This document shows positions 13,919 through 19,769 of a DNA stretch of 21,032 nucleotides, in pieces. Under the pieces are notes generated by a model. That model saw nothing but the letters and a program-made list of their open reading frames with translations, was not told the DNA's origin and made no database searches. Made by a program: the position numbers and the translations under genes. Every line of letters starts with the position of its first letter. The stretch's first letter is position 1. Source of the stretch: a virus; the IMG/VR virus record IMGVR_UViG_3300030104_003299, positions 338-21,369 of that record; one strand, 5' to 3'.

Positions 13919-14652
13919 TGTCTGAGATACCAACCATAGGGATAGGTCAAATAAATGTTACTCCAATTTCTGTTCATAATATTAATCTTTCAATACCATT
14001 TACTCCACCTGTAACACTACAGATTGGATCTCCAATAGTTGATGTTCCAGGTTGTGTTAAATTTAATCCTGCAAATAAAAATTCCATAGAACTTGTTAAT
14101 CAGGATGAGAGAGGATCTCGCATTTTATGTGATGGTTCTGTCCCCTGGTTTGAGCCTATAGATTATCAACCAGAAAATCTTATATATGTACAGGAAGAAT
14201 CAGTTCCTGTTGTTGCACCACCTCCAGAAGCAAAGACAGATCAACCTGGTGTAGGTGAAATACCAAACACAGATACAAAAGAAGATGTACCCTGCCCTGG
14301 GCCTACTGACCAGAGGGTAGGAGATATGAGAAACGCAGAATCCAGAGAGAAAGTTGTTTCACATTCTCTTAGTCCAGATGGTCAAACCTGCATAACAAAC
14401 TACGAATTGACATCACCTGTTGAGAAATATCTACCTACAACGTCACAGATAAGCACAACAGCTGCAATCGCAGTCGTAGCAACCGCTGCAGCAGCTTCAA
14501 CACCCATATTATTAAGGTTAATAAAGCCAATAATAAAGCAGGCTATTAAGAGAATTAAGGCTTTGTTAGGTAAAAAAGAAGTAGAAAGATTTAAAGGATT
14601 GAAAAGAAAGAAGAAACTTATTTCGGAATCGAATGCTGATGATTCGGAATAA
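13918..14652 (+). CDS. Pro-rich protein with C-terminal membrane helix and basic tail (244 aa, GTG start)
   Basis: The GTG at 13918 overlaps the previous TAG by one base and reads M(V)SEIPTIGIGQINV. Residues 1-100 are Pro/Val/Ile-rich beta (PFTPPVTLQIGSPIVDVPG), with Cys46 and Cys71; Cys126 and Cys158 follow in a polar, Pro-rich stretch (PGPTDQRVGD, SPDGQTCIT). A hydrophobic Ala-rich helix (about 180-202, TAAIAVVATAAAASTPILLRL) is followed by a strongly basic tail (KPIIKQAIKRIKALLGKK, RFKGLKRKKK), the layout of a C-terminal anchor with a cytoplasmic basic tail. Its last 35 bases overlap the convergent minus-strand gene. With its coupled partner it probably forms a membrane complex; function unknown. 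Confidence 0.65.
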   Translation: MSEIPTIGIGQINVTPISVHNINLSIPFTPPVTLQIGSPIVDVPGCVKFNPANKNSIELVNQDERGSRILCDGSVPWFEPIDYQPENLIYVQEESVPVVAPPPEAKTDQPGVGEIPNTDTKEDVPCPGPTDQRVGDMRNAESREKVVSHSLSPDGQTCITNYELTSPVEKYLPTTSQISTTAAIAVVATAAAASTPILLRLIKPIIKQAIKRIKALLGKKEVERFKGLKRKKKLISESNADDSE

Positions 14653-15262
14653 CACCGTGAGGATTTGTCACTACAATATCTGCACAGATTTTATATGAAG
14701 GACTCTCAGGATGAAATGATACTCCGAGCTTTTTCTGCTCGGCACAGTGCTTTAATCTTGAAATCTCAAAGTCTAATCTTTTGTTAGCAACTAACTGAGC
14801 ATAGTATTGATTCTGCGTATCAGCAGCCTTCAGGCAGCCTTCATTATGACGTTTATCTAATGGGATGGATATTGTAGCTGAGATACCCCATCCAATATTG
14901 TGATTAGATTTCTGACCTGTCCTGGTAGGTTTGTAATAAAGAACAGATCCTGGATTATCTAATGCTCCATCATTGTTGGTATCACTGTTGTCGAACACTG
15001 GGTCCATATAAATATCTTCATACGGTTCCTTCCATGAATCACTTAGAGTTACAAACGGGGTGATGTTCAAAGTAGATCCCTGACACTGAACTCCATTGCC
15101 ATAAGTATTAGTTATGTAAGGACCCTGAAGCACCTGTATAGCTTGATTCGTAACGCTCCCTGATGAATTTGCTACTGGATTTGCAGTGGCTGACACACCT
15201 CCCACCTCATTGGCATAGACAGGAGCACCAAGAATATTCAGTGCAATCAGTATAAACTTTAC
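14618..15262 (-). CDS. Exported Cys-containing protein with calcium-loop-like motif; start codon unclear
   Basis: The open frame on the minus strand extends up to an ATG at 15430, but the first 56 codons would lie on top of the upstream gene in another frame and are not protein-like. A clear signal peptide (KFILIALNILGAPVYA, cut before NEVGG) begins right where the upstream gene stops. The codon there (15262-15260) is GTA, overlapping the TAA stop, not ATG/GTG/TTG. The mature part has TNQAIQVLQGPYITNTYGNG, four Cys (two possible disulfides), a loop SDTNNDGALDNPG matching the DxNxDGxxD calcium-loop pattern, TRTGQK, ATISIPLDKRH and a C-terminal helix ANKRLDFEISRLKHCAEQK. I recognise this as a type of protein recurrent in marine T4-like phages, of unknown role. 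It is the third gene of an exported trio. Confidence 0.65.
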   Translation of the reverse strand, partial: VKFILIALNILGAPVYANEVGGVSATANPVANSSGSVTNQAIQVLQGPYITNTYGNGVQCQGSTLNITPFVTLSDSWKEPYEDIYMDPVFDNSDTNNDGALDNPGSVLYYKPTRTGQKSNHNIGWGISATISIPLDKRHNEGCLKAADTQNQYYAQLVANKRLDFEISRLKHCAEQKKLGVSFHPESPSYKICADIVVTNPHGVIPNHQHSIPK

Positions 15263-15720
15263 TGGCTGAACGTGGAAACCGTGTCTGTGACTGAAGTTAC
15301 CTCGGTTGTTCTCTGGATTATTGTCTGAGATTTTAGTCCGGGTTGACTGAGAGTTGTTGTCAGTTGCCAAGGTTTGCTGGAATCTGTTACAGAGAAGTTC
15401 GGCATATTTGTAGCATCTAGGCTTGTCCACGTAGAATTAATCCCATTTACTGCTTGGGTCGTGCTTGTAGCAGGAGGAACCAAGCTATTACTATCTGTGC
15501 TTATATTATTACCTGTAACTGTATATTGCCAGCCTGTCTGATATTCAATCACATTTATGGTCTCGGTCACCGTAGAGCTAGTCTCAGTGTGACTGGTAAG
15601 ACTACCACTCTGAAAGTTTGGGACCACAGGAACGCCTTCTACAGGTACATTCAGTGAGCTTAATACGACCACAGGTATCACACTTTTCAGGATCTTCATT
15701 TTCTTTAACAGCAAAAGCAT
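15259..15720 (-). CDS. Exported Ser/Thr-rich beta protein (153 aa)
   Basis: Two starts compete: ATG 15720 (MLLLLKKMKILK) and ATG 15699 (MKILKSVIPVVVLSSLNVPVEG), the latter giving a more normal signal peptide, cleaved near residue 29-30 of the longer form. The mature protein is Cys-free and Ser/Thr-rich: GSLTSHTETSSTVTETINVIEYQTGWQYTVTG in the first half, then PGLKSQTIIQRTTEVTSVTDTVSTFSQ at the end. The TSVTDTxSTFSQ ending and TETIN motif fit a family I associate with cyanophage genomes, function unknown. It lies twelve bases after the first trio gene, and its stop coincides with the start region of the third. Export to the periplasm or the cell surface is inferred. Confidence 0.65.
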   Translation of the reverse strand: MLLLLKKMKILKSVIPVVVLSSLNVPVEGVPVVPNFQSGSLTSHTETSSTVTETINVIEYQTGWQYTVTGNNISTDSNSLVPPATSTTQAVNGINSTWTSLDATNMPNFSVTDSSKPWQLTTTLSQPGLKSQTIIQRTTEVTSVTDTVSTFSQ

Positions 15721-15732
15721 GATCTTTTAGTT

Positions 15733-16230
15733 TCATTTGATAGTGAGCTCACTAGTGAATTGACCTATAGCACTGGTACCTGCTCCCCCTCCAGTTATTG
15801 TAATGGCTCCAGCAGTTGTGATTGTGCCTGCTAAGTCACCTGCTGATCCTGATGCAGTTGATGTTTGACTACTGAAGTTACCTACCTGACCAACTGTAGG
15901 AGCACTAGTAGCAACCGCATCCCCTTGGGTAAAGGATTGCGTGAATGAATAGCTATTACCTGCAGTTTTCTGTGTAACCTCTAACGCAGGTATCGCACCA
16001 ACTCCTGATGATATAGTCAATGATCCAAGTCCGTCAGAAACTGCACTGCCACCTGTTGGTGTATATGTTGTATCCACCCCTGATCCACTTACCGAGTAAC
16101 TCGTCCCGATCCGTTCAACCTGTGTCGCTGCAGCATTTACCTGGAGCTGTATACTGCTAGATAATTTTGAAGTAATATCGGCTCTGACTGGGGCTGCAAA
16201 CAACAGAAGAAAAGGTAGTATCTTCCACAT
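15733..16230 (-). CDS. Exported Gly/Ser/Thr-rich beta protein (165 aa)
   Basis: This is the promoter-proximal gene of the minus-strand trio. The N-terminus MWKILPFLLLFAAPVRA-D is a textbook Sec signal peptide cleaved after residue 17. The mature region begins DITSKLSSSIQLQVNAAATQVERIGTSYSVSG and continues as low-complexity Gly/Ser/Thr/Ala beta sequence (GLGSLTISSGVGAIPALEV, SYSFTQSFTQGDA, TITTAGAITITGGGAG), ending QFTSELTIK. There is no Cys and no TM segment after the signal. The repetitive beta character might fit a fibre-forming or surface-associated protein, but no curlin or adhesin motif is convincing. No good ribosome-binding site precedes the ATG (ATAAACATC), so expression may depend on an unstructured leader. 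Confidence 0.65.
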   Translation of the reverse strand: MWKILPFLLLFAAPVRADITSKLSSSIQLQVNAAATQVERIGTSYSVSGSGVDTTYTPTGGSAVSDGLGSLTISSGVGAIPALEVTQKTAGNSYSFTQSFTQGDAVATSAPTVGQVGNFSSQTSTASGSAGDLAGTITTAGAITITGGGAGTSAIGQFTSELTIK

Positions 16231-16331
16231 GATGTTTATGTATAAATATTCATAAGTCTATCATCCACATAAATTAGATTTACGTATCAAAAATTGATGC
16301 TTGTAGACTATCTTTAGATACAATTTTAGAT
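16231..16331. promoter_or_regulatory. Divergent intergenic region between exported trio and two-TM gene
   Basis: This 101-base AT-rich region separates the leftward trio (ATG 16230) from the rightward gene (ATG 16332) and must hold promoters for both. It carries an exact TATAAATA (16241-16248, plus strand) and a small inverted repeat ATCAA-AAA-TTGAT near 16287. I see no matching late-promoter octamer pointing left, so the control of the trio is not visible to me. Confidence 0.4.
16241..16248 (+). promoter_or_regulatory. TATAAATA, candidate T4-type late promoter
   Basis: This is an exact match to the T4 late-promoter consensus, read rightward, 84 bases before the ATG of the two-TM protein. 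It lies in non-coding DNA, unlike other occurrences in this window, which fall within genes. It implies that the 16332-18756 chain could be transcribed late. Confidence 0.5.
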
Positions 16332-16766
16332 ATGTCTTGTCACGAAGATCATAAGGGAGAAGAAGATCCTAAAAAGAAAAAGAATGTCCTCCAGAAGATC
16401 AAAGAAAATATAGATGATAAAGAGGAACAATTAGCCTTTATCTCAGTCATAGTAAGGCTTGTCGTAGTTGGGTGGAGTGGTTTTATCGTCAGCTTAAACT
16501 ACATCTCTATACCAGGTTATGCAAATGAACCCAAGGATATCACCTTCCCGGCTTCGATTTTGACGGGGGTACTTAGTTCTTTTGGCGTTGAGGCAGCACG
16601 TAAAAGAGGAGATGGCACCATGAAGATGGATAAGAATCAGACTCCAAATTTAACTAAAGCTGACTTCGAAAAGCTTATAGAGAAGGCTTCACAATCTGCT
16701 CCTACTCAGATACTTCGTATCGAACAGGCACCTATAAAGATTGTTACCGAGAATAAATCACAGTAG
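16332..16766 (+). CDS. Two-transmembrane protein, holin-like candidate (144 aa)
   Basis: A charged N-terminus (MSCHEDHKGEEDPKKKKN, about 1-34) precedes TM1 (about 36-58, AFISVIVRLVVVGWSGFIVSLNYI), a short Pro/Gly loop (PGYANEPKDITFP) and TM2 (about 72-90, ASILTGVLSSFGVEAA). A polar tail of some 54 residues with LTKADFEKLIEKAS ends in KIVTENKSQ. Two helices joined by a short loop with charged ends resemble class II holins, but the loop and long tail also suit other phage membrane proteins. I recall similar proteins as conserved in T4-like cyanophages with no firm role. It stands directly across a divergent region from the exported trio, so a shared role at the envelope is plausible. The only Cys is Cys3. 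Confidence 0.6.
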   Translation: MSCHEDHKGEEDPKKKKNVLQKIKENIDDKEEQLAFISVIVRLVVVGWSGFIVSLNYISIPGYANEPKDITFPASILTGVLSSFGVEAARKRGDGTMKMDKNQTPNLTKADFEKLIEKASQSAPTQILRIEQAPIKIVTENKSQ

Positions 16767-16789
16767 TATTTGTTTAACTACATTTAATT

Positions 16790-17008
16790 ATGGAAACTGT
16801 AATCGCCAATCTTAAAAAACAACTGCTTGATCAGAGAACAGAACTTGGTACGAACATTAAAAATAGTGAGGATAATTTAATACGTACAAAGGAAGGTTTT
16901 TTAAAGGTGGAAGGTGCTCTTGAACTTATTAACATTATTGAGACAGAGATGTCTAAAGTAGAAAAACAAACAGATGAAGTTATTGAAGAGGTAATAGGGA
17001 GTAGCTGA
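16790..17008 (+). CDS. Small coiled-coil protein (72 aa)
   Basis: From ATG 16790 the product is a continuous charged helix with heptad-spaced Leu/Ile (VIANLKKQLLDQRTEL, NLIRTKEGFLKVEGALELINIIETEM). There are no Cys, TM segments or enzymatic motifs. The LKVEGALELI element suits dimerisation. The stop overlaps the next start (TGATG), so it is coupled to the following gene. Function unknown. Confidence 0.6.
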   Translation: METVIANLKKQLLDQRTELGTNIKNSEDNLIRTKEGFLKVEGALELINIIETEMSKVEKQTDEVIEEVIGSS

Positions 17009-17226
17009 TGACTGAAGAATTCACACAAGGAAGATTCAAGGCTCTGGGATTAGTATCTCAATATCTTAAATCTCCTTCTCGTGAGTTACTTCTTGAATCA
17101 ATTTACTGTGATGTCAAGGAAGAAGATCTACGCTGGGTAACAGAAAGATTTCATTATTACACACTCCGATTGTTAGAAGATGTTGAAGAAAAAATTAAAC
17201 ATTCTAGAGAATCCAGTAATAACTGA
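17008..17226 (+). CDS. Uncharacterised helical protein (72 aa)
   Basis: It starts on the overlapping TGATG of the preceding gene. The predicted product is mostly alpha-helical (FKALGLVSQYLKSPSRELLLESIYCDV, then WVTERFHYYTLRLLEDVEEKIKHSRES). It has one Cys and an aromatic cluster RFHYYT. No family is recognised. The coupling suggests it works with, or at a fixed ratio to, the preceding coiled-coil protein. Confidence 0.6.
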   Translation: MTEEFTQGRFKALGLVSQYLKSPSRELLLESIYCDVKEEDLRWVTERFHYYTLRLLEDVEEKIKHSRESSNN

Positions 17227-17239
17227 ATGAGGAAAATGT

Positions 17240-17635
17240 ATGCACATTAGGGTTGACCTAATGAAGCATGAATTGCCCATGTTCCATACGGAAAATGATT
17301 TATTACAAAACCTTGTTGTTACCAGGCCGAAGAGTGCGAGAAAGAAATTTAGAGAAAGTATTTTTGAATCGTGGGAATGGAGATGTATGTACTGCGATGA
17401 AGCACTGACAGAGATAACAGCTACGATTGATCATATAAAACCAAAAGTAAAAGGAGGTCATTCAACCAGAAATAATATGGGTCTCTGTTGCAGTAAATGT
17501 AACTCCAGTAAAGGATCACAATTGGTATTTGATTACTATAATAAATCTCATCCATGTTATTCAGAAGCGAGGGCTAGTAAAATAAAAGAATGGATTGATC
17601 AGCATTTTGTAGTATGGTCACTAACACCTGGATAA
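17240..17635 (+). CDS. HNH endonuclease (131 aa)
   Basis: The ATG at 17240 is preceded by TGAGGAAA, a good ribosome-binding site, which favours it over the out-of-frame ATG four bases upstream. The core is C49-M-Y-C52, then TIDHIKPKVKGG with D64-H65, N78-N79, then C83-C84-SK-C87-N88-SSKG. This is the HNH nuclease fold with two CxxC zinc knuckles, as in free-standing phage HNH enzymes and McrA-like nucleases. The last catalytic position is Asn (N88), the common HNN variant. All core elements are present, so activity is expected. It could be a homing endonuclease; no intron or obvious disrupted gene is seen next to it. It sits in a chain of small accessory genes. Confidence 0.88.
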   Translation: MHIRVDLMKHELPMFHTENDLLQNLVVTRPKSARKKFRESIFESWEWRCMYCDEALTEITATIDHIKPKVKGGHSTRNNMGLCCSKCNSSKGSQLVFDYYNKSHPCYSEARASKIKEWIDQHFVVWSLTPG

Positions 17636-17639
17636 ATTA

Positions 17640-17837
17640 ATGGAAGATTTTAGGAAAAGAGCACTTAATGATAGACCAGCAGCATTAGAAGCTAAATATG
17701 ATACAGATGATCCAGAACAAGCTAGAGAGTTAGGATTACCTGCAGAGGCTGATGTTTTTTTAAAGAGTTTTACAAAGAATTTGAAAGATAAATCTATGGG
17801 AGAATCTATGAGAGGATCTTCAGGAGGATATATGTAA
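17640..17837 (+). CDS. Small acidic/basic protein ending in GGYM (65 aa)
   Basis: It begins four bases after the HNH stop. The sequence opens MEDFRKRALNDRPAALEAKYDTDDPEQARELGLP and closes with a Met/Gly/Ser-rich tail (KDKSMGESMRGSSGGYM). It has no Cys or TM segment. The final Met codon and stop form ATGTAATG with the next start, the same junction as is found at the end of the following gene. Function unknown; the RPAALEAKYDTDDPEQ.R.LGLP text may be a recurrent marine phage motif, but I cannot name the family. Confidence 0.6.
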   Translation: MEDFRKRALNDRPAALEAKYDTDDPEQARELGLPAEADVFLKSFTKNLKDKSMGESMRGSSGGYM

Positions 17838-17992
17838 TGAGAGATGCTAAAGAATTCTTAGCTGATTATGATGTTGAGGGTGTTATTAGAAAAATTCAGG
17901 ATGAAAGAGGTCTTGAAGCAGGGGAAAGAGCTATGAAAGGTAAGGTTGGAAGAGAAATCAATGCCCCAGAGAGAGTGAGTAATTACATGTAA
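17837..17992 (+). CDS. Small protein ending in NYM (51 aa)
   Basis: The ATG at 17837 overlaps the preceding TAA by one base and the frame ends at TAA 17990-17992, whose last base begins the next gene. The product is helical and charged (MRDAKEFLADYDVEGVIRKI, then DERGLEAGERAMKGKVGREI) and ends APERVSNYM. It fills exactly the space between its neighbours with a one-base overlap on each side, which is strong evidence that it is a real gene. Function unknown. Confidence 0.65.
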   Translation: MRDAKEFLADYDVEGVIRKIQDERGLEAGERAMKGKVGREINAPERVSNYM

Positions 17993-18273
17993 TGGCTAGT
18001 CGTAAGGAGGCTAAAAGTAAAGCCCAGATGAGAAAAGATAAGATGAAATGTAATAAGCCCCAAAGGGCTCCAAAGGGTGCTAAACAAAAATATATAGTTA
18101 AAGCCTGTGATGATGGTAAACAAAAGATAGTAAGATTTGGTTACAGAGGTATGCAGGATTTCTTACAACATAAAGATCCTAAACGTAGAGCAAGTTTTAA
18201 AGCACGTCATAAGTGTTCAGAAAAGAAAGACAAACTTACTCCTGGCTGGTGGGCTTGTAACTATAATTGGTAG
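17992..18273 (+). CDS. Basic Cys/Trp-containing phage protein, DUF5754-like (93 aa)
   Basis: The ATG at 17992 overlaps the preceding stop. The N-terminus is highly basic (MASRKEAKSKAQMRKDKMKCNKPQRAPKGAKQKY). The core reads YIVKACDDGKQKIVRFGYRGMQDFLQHKDPKRRASFKARHKC, ending KKDKLTPGWWACNYNW. The KACDDG..KIVRFG....DP.RR.SF.ARH.C....DK.TPGWW.C layout, with paired Cys/His, is what I associate with DUF5754-type proteins of phages and large viruses, which have no assigned function. Cys20, Cys39, Cys75 and Cys88 with H73 could bind zinc. Binding to nucleic acid is suggested by the charge, not shown. Confidence 0.7.
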   Translation: MASRKEAKSKAQMRKDKMKCNKPQRAPKGAKQKYIVKACDDGKQKIVRFGYRGMQDFLQHKDPKRRASFKARHKCSEKKDKLTPGWWACNYNW

Positions 18274-18307
18274 TTGCTAAAAGCAAATTTCACGATAGTT
18301 TAGTGTC

Positions 18308-18499
18308 ATGCAATGTTACTACTGTAAATCTGAATTAATTCAAAAAAGTTCTAATCGTCTGGATAATGATGACGATTATCGAAATACTTTTGATTTTGTT
18401 ACTTATCTGGACTGTCCCAGATGTGGAGCTACGGTAGAAACTTATCGAAGACCAATACACGTTATTTCTAAATTACACACCAAGAGGGAAGCAGCATGA
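18308..18499 (+). CDS. Zinc-knuckle mini-protein, first of two neighbours (63 aa)
   Basis: The start MQCYYCKSEL gives C3xxC6, and LDCPRCGATVE gives C36xxC39, a rubredoxin/zinc-ribbon four-Cys site. The segment between is acidic (NRLDNDDDYRNTFDF). The C-terminus PIHVISKLHTKREAA is basic. The stop overlaps the start of the next gene (ATGATG), whose product has the same C-x2-C ... C-x2-CG design. No nuclease, polymerase or transcription-factor motif is attached. Function unknown; small zinc ribbons in phages often bind host RNA polymerase or nucleic acid (general knowledge, not shown here). Confidence 0.65.
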   Translation: MQCYYCKSELIQKSSNRLDNDDDYRNTFDFVTYLDCPRCGATVETYRRPIHVISKLHTKREAA

Positions 18500-18756
18500 T
18501 GAACTGTTGGCACTGTGGACCAGATGTTCAGTTAATCTGGGGAGCAGATTTTAGTGGAGAAGACTATTGTAATGATGAGATTTCTATAGTTACTAATCTT
18601 TCTTGTCCTAAATGTGGATCATATGTAGAAGTATATTTACCAAAAGATGAATACAGACCTGATTTTTCTGAAGATTTAATAGAAAAAAATAAGAAAGAAC
18701 CTATAGACACTGCTCCATGTTCTGTTGAAGAAGATATACCTGTTTGTGATATCTAA
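18496..18756 (+). CDS. Zinc-knuckle mini-protein, second of two neighbours (86 aa)
   Basis: It overlaps the preceding gene by four bases (ATGA). C4xxC7 (MNCWHCGPD) and C37xxC40 (LSCPKCGSYVEVYLP) repeat the zinc-ribbon layout of its neighbour, with a similar spacing (29-32 residues) and an equivalent acidic insert (FSGEDYCNDEIS). A longer acidic tail (DEYRPDFSEDLIEKNKKEP, ending DIPVCDI) is added. Similar spacing and the shared xxCPxCGxxVExY motif show the two genes are paralogues. The stop codon TAA lies within four bases shared with the minus-strand stop of the oxygenase gene. Confidence 0.65.
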   Translation: MMNCWHCGPDVQLIWGADFSGEDYCNDEISIVTNLSCPKCGSYVEVYLPKDEYRPDFSEDLIEKNKKEPIDTAPCSVEEDIPVCDI

Positions 18757-19547
18757 ATAAGAGACCAGGCTCTATACCATTTAGTAAGAATATATTTTTT
18801 ACCTTTGATAGGAGGCATTGCCTCATGCATAGTTTTATAATTAGGCCAACCAAACCCATAAAGATTATTCCAAAAAACAGCCAGTCCACGTTCAGGTTTA
18901 ATTTTTAGATCAAGATATTTAAAATGTGTTTCACCACCTTCTTCTACATCATTTAAATAAATCATAAAAGTCCAGGTTCTCTGTCCCATCCATTCGGTAT
19001 AAGTTTTGTATTCTGCAGAGAAAGGATGATAGGAATCCCAGTGAGCTTTGTAGAATTCACCTTCTTCATATTTCTGACCCTGTATAGATTCTCCTAAGAA
19101 AGGATCTAAATCTAAATAATGTCCTATCTTTATAGTTAGATCAGCTCCTAATTTTGTTAGATGAGGACTGAAATTACAGGTCATAGATGTTCTATATGGA
19201 GATACCATTACTCTGTCATCTTCATTAGAAACTGATGAAGGATGTAATTCAGTTTCCATGTATTCAATAGCTTCTTTACATTCTTCTTCACTTAAAAAAT
19301 TCTTTTGCAGGTATATCTGTGTGAAAGGATACTTTAATTTTTCTGCTGTATCAGGTATCTGCAGGTCATAAAACTTTTTAAAATTAACAAATCTAGGTTT
19401 CTTTTTGAACTCATGTATCTTCATTAATTCTTTTATTTCATCTTCACCACAGTCATAATATTCTTCCATATGTCTCATAATCTGTGCTTTACTTGCACCA
19501 CTGATGGCTGAGATTAAGAAATCCTGTTCTGCTGCTTCAGTAATCAT
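18753..19547 (-). CDS. 2OG-Fe(II) oxygenase, prolyl-4-hydroxylase-like (264 aa)
   Basis: This is a minus-strand gene from ATG 19547. The catalytic beta-helix core is at about 150-262: YEEGEFYKAHWDSY provides H169-x-D171; a WTFMIYLNDVEEGGETHF strand pair follows; then PERGLAVFWNN; then TMHEAMPPIKGKKYILTKWYR with distal H241 and K251, ten residues later, as expected for 2-oxoglutarate binding. This is the HxD...H...K signature of the P4H family, and all four ligands are present, so it should be active. Residues 1-75 are an N-terminal helical extension (GASKAQIMRHMEEYYDCGEDEIKELMKIHE) outside the core. Substrate is unknown: protein prolyl or lysyl side chains are possible; no collagen-like repeat is seen in this window. 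Such oxygenases are common in T4-like cyanophages. Its stop overlaps the convergent zinc-knuckle gene. Confidence 0.88.
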   Translation of the reverse strand: MITEAAEQDFLISAISGASKAQIMRHMEEYYDCGEDEIKELMKIHEFKKKPRFVNFKKFYDLQIPDTAEKLKYPFTQIYLQKNFLSEEECKEAIEYMETELHPSSVSNEDDRVMVSPYRTSMTCNFSPHLTKLGADLTIKIGHYLDLDPFLGESIQGQKYEEGEFYKAHWDSYHPFSAEYKTYTEWMGQRTWTFMIYLNDVEEGGETHFKYLDLKIKPERGLAVFWNNLYGFGWPNYKTMHEAMPPIKGKKYILTKWYRAWSLI

Positions 19548-19769
19548 AGAGTCTAGAATAGTAATAGATCTAAATATGTTCGAGTGGAACCATTTGTCTT
19601 TACTTTTATTATCATCTTTTATTCGATAAATGCTAGTAGTTCCTACATGTTAAATCAGGGTTTGAAGAGAAGTGAAGATAAATTTCATACAAAATCTCTA
19701 AGAAAAAATAGAGTTTATGAAGATTGACAGCTATGGCACCTATAGTTTCTGCTGTTAGGATGGGAAATA
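19548..19769. other. 222-base region between divergent genes
   Basis: This gap separates the leftward oxygenase from the rightward NblA-like gene, so it should hold promoters for both. I see no exact TATAAATA on either strand, only weaker forms (CGATAAATG near 19624, GATAAATTT near 19677). Two very short plus-strand frames occur: 19647-19727 (26 codons, basic, MLNQGLKRSEDKF...) and 19733-19777 (14 codons, MAPIVSAVRMGNNG), the second overlapping the start of the next gene. They might be leader peptides, but neither has enough support to be called a gene. Confidence 0.4.

Noticed and set aside
15454-15657. Plus-strand 67-codon frame opposite the exported genes
   Set aside because: It lies fully antisense to a signal-peptide gene and has no supporting context.
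15733-16230. Curli/amyloid subunit identity for the Gly/Ser-rich exported protein
   Set aside because: No curlin repeat (SxxxxQxGxxNxAxxxQ) is present; low complexity alone is not sufficient.
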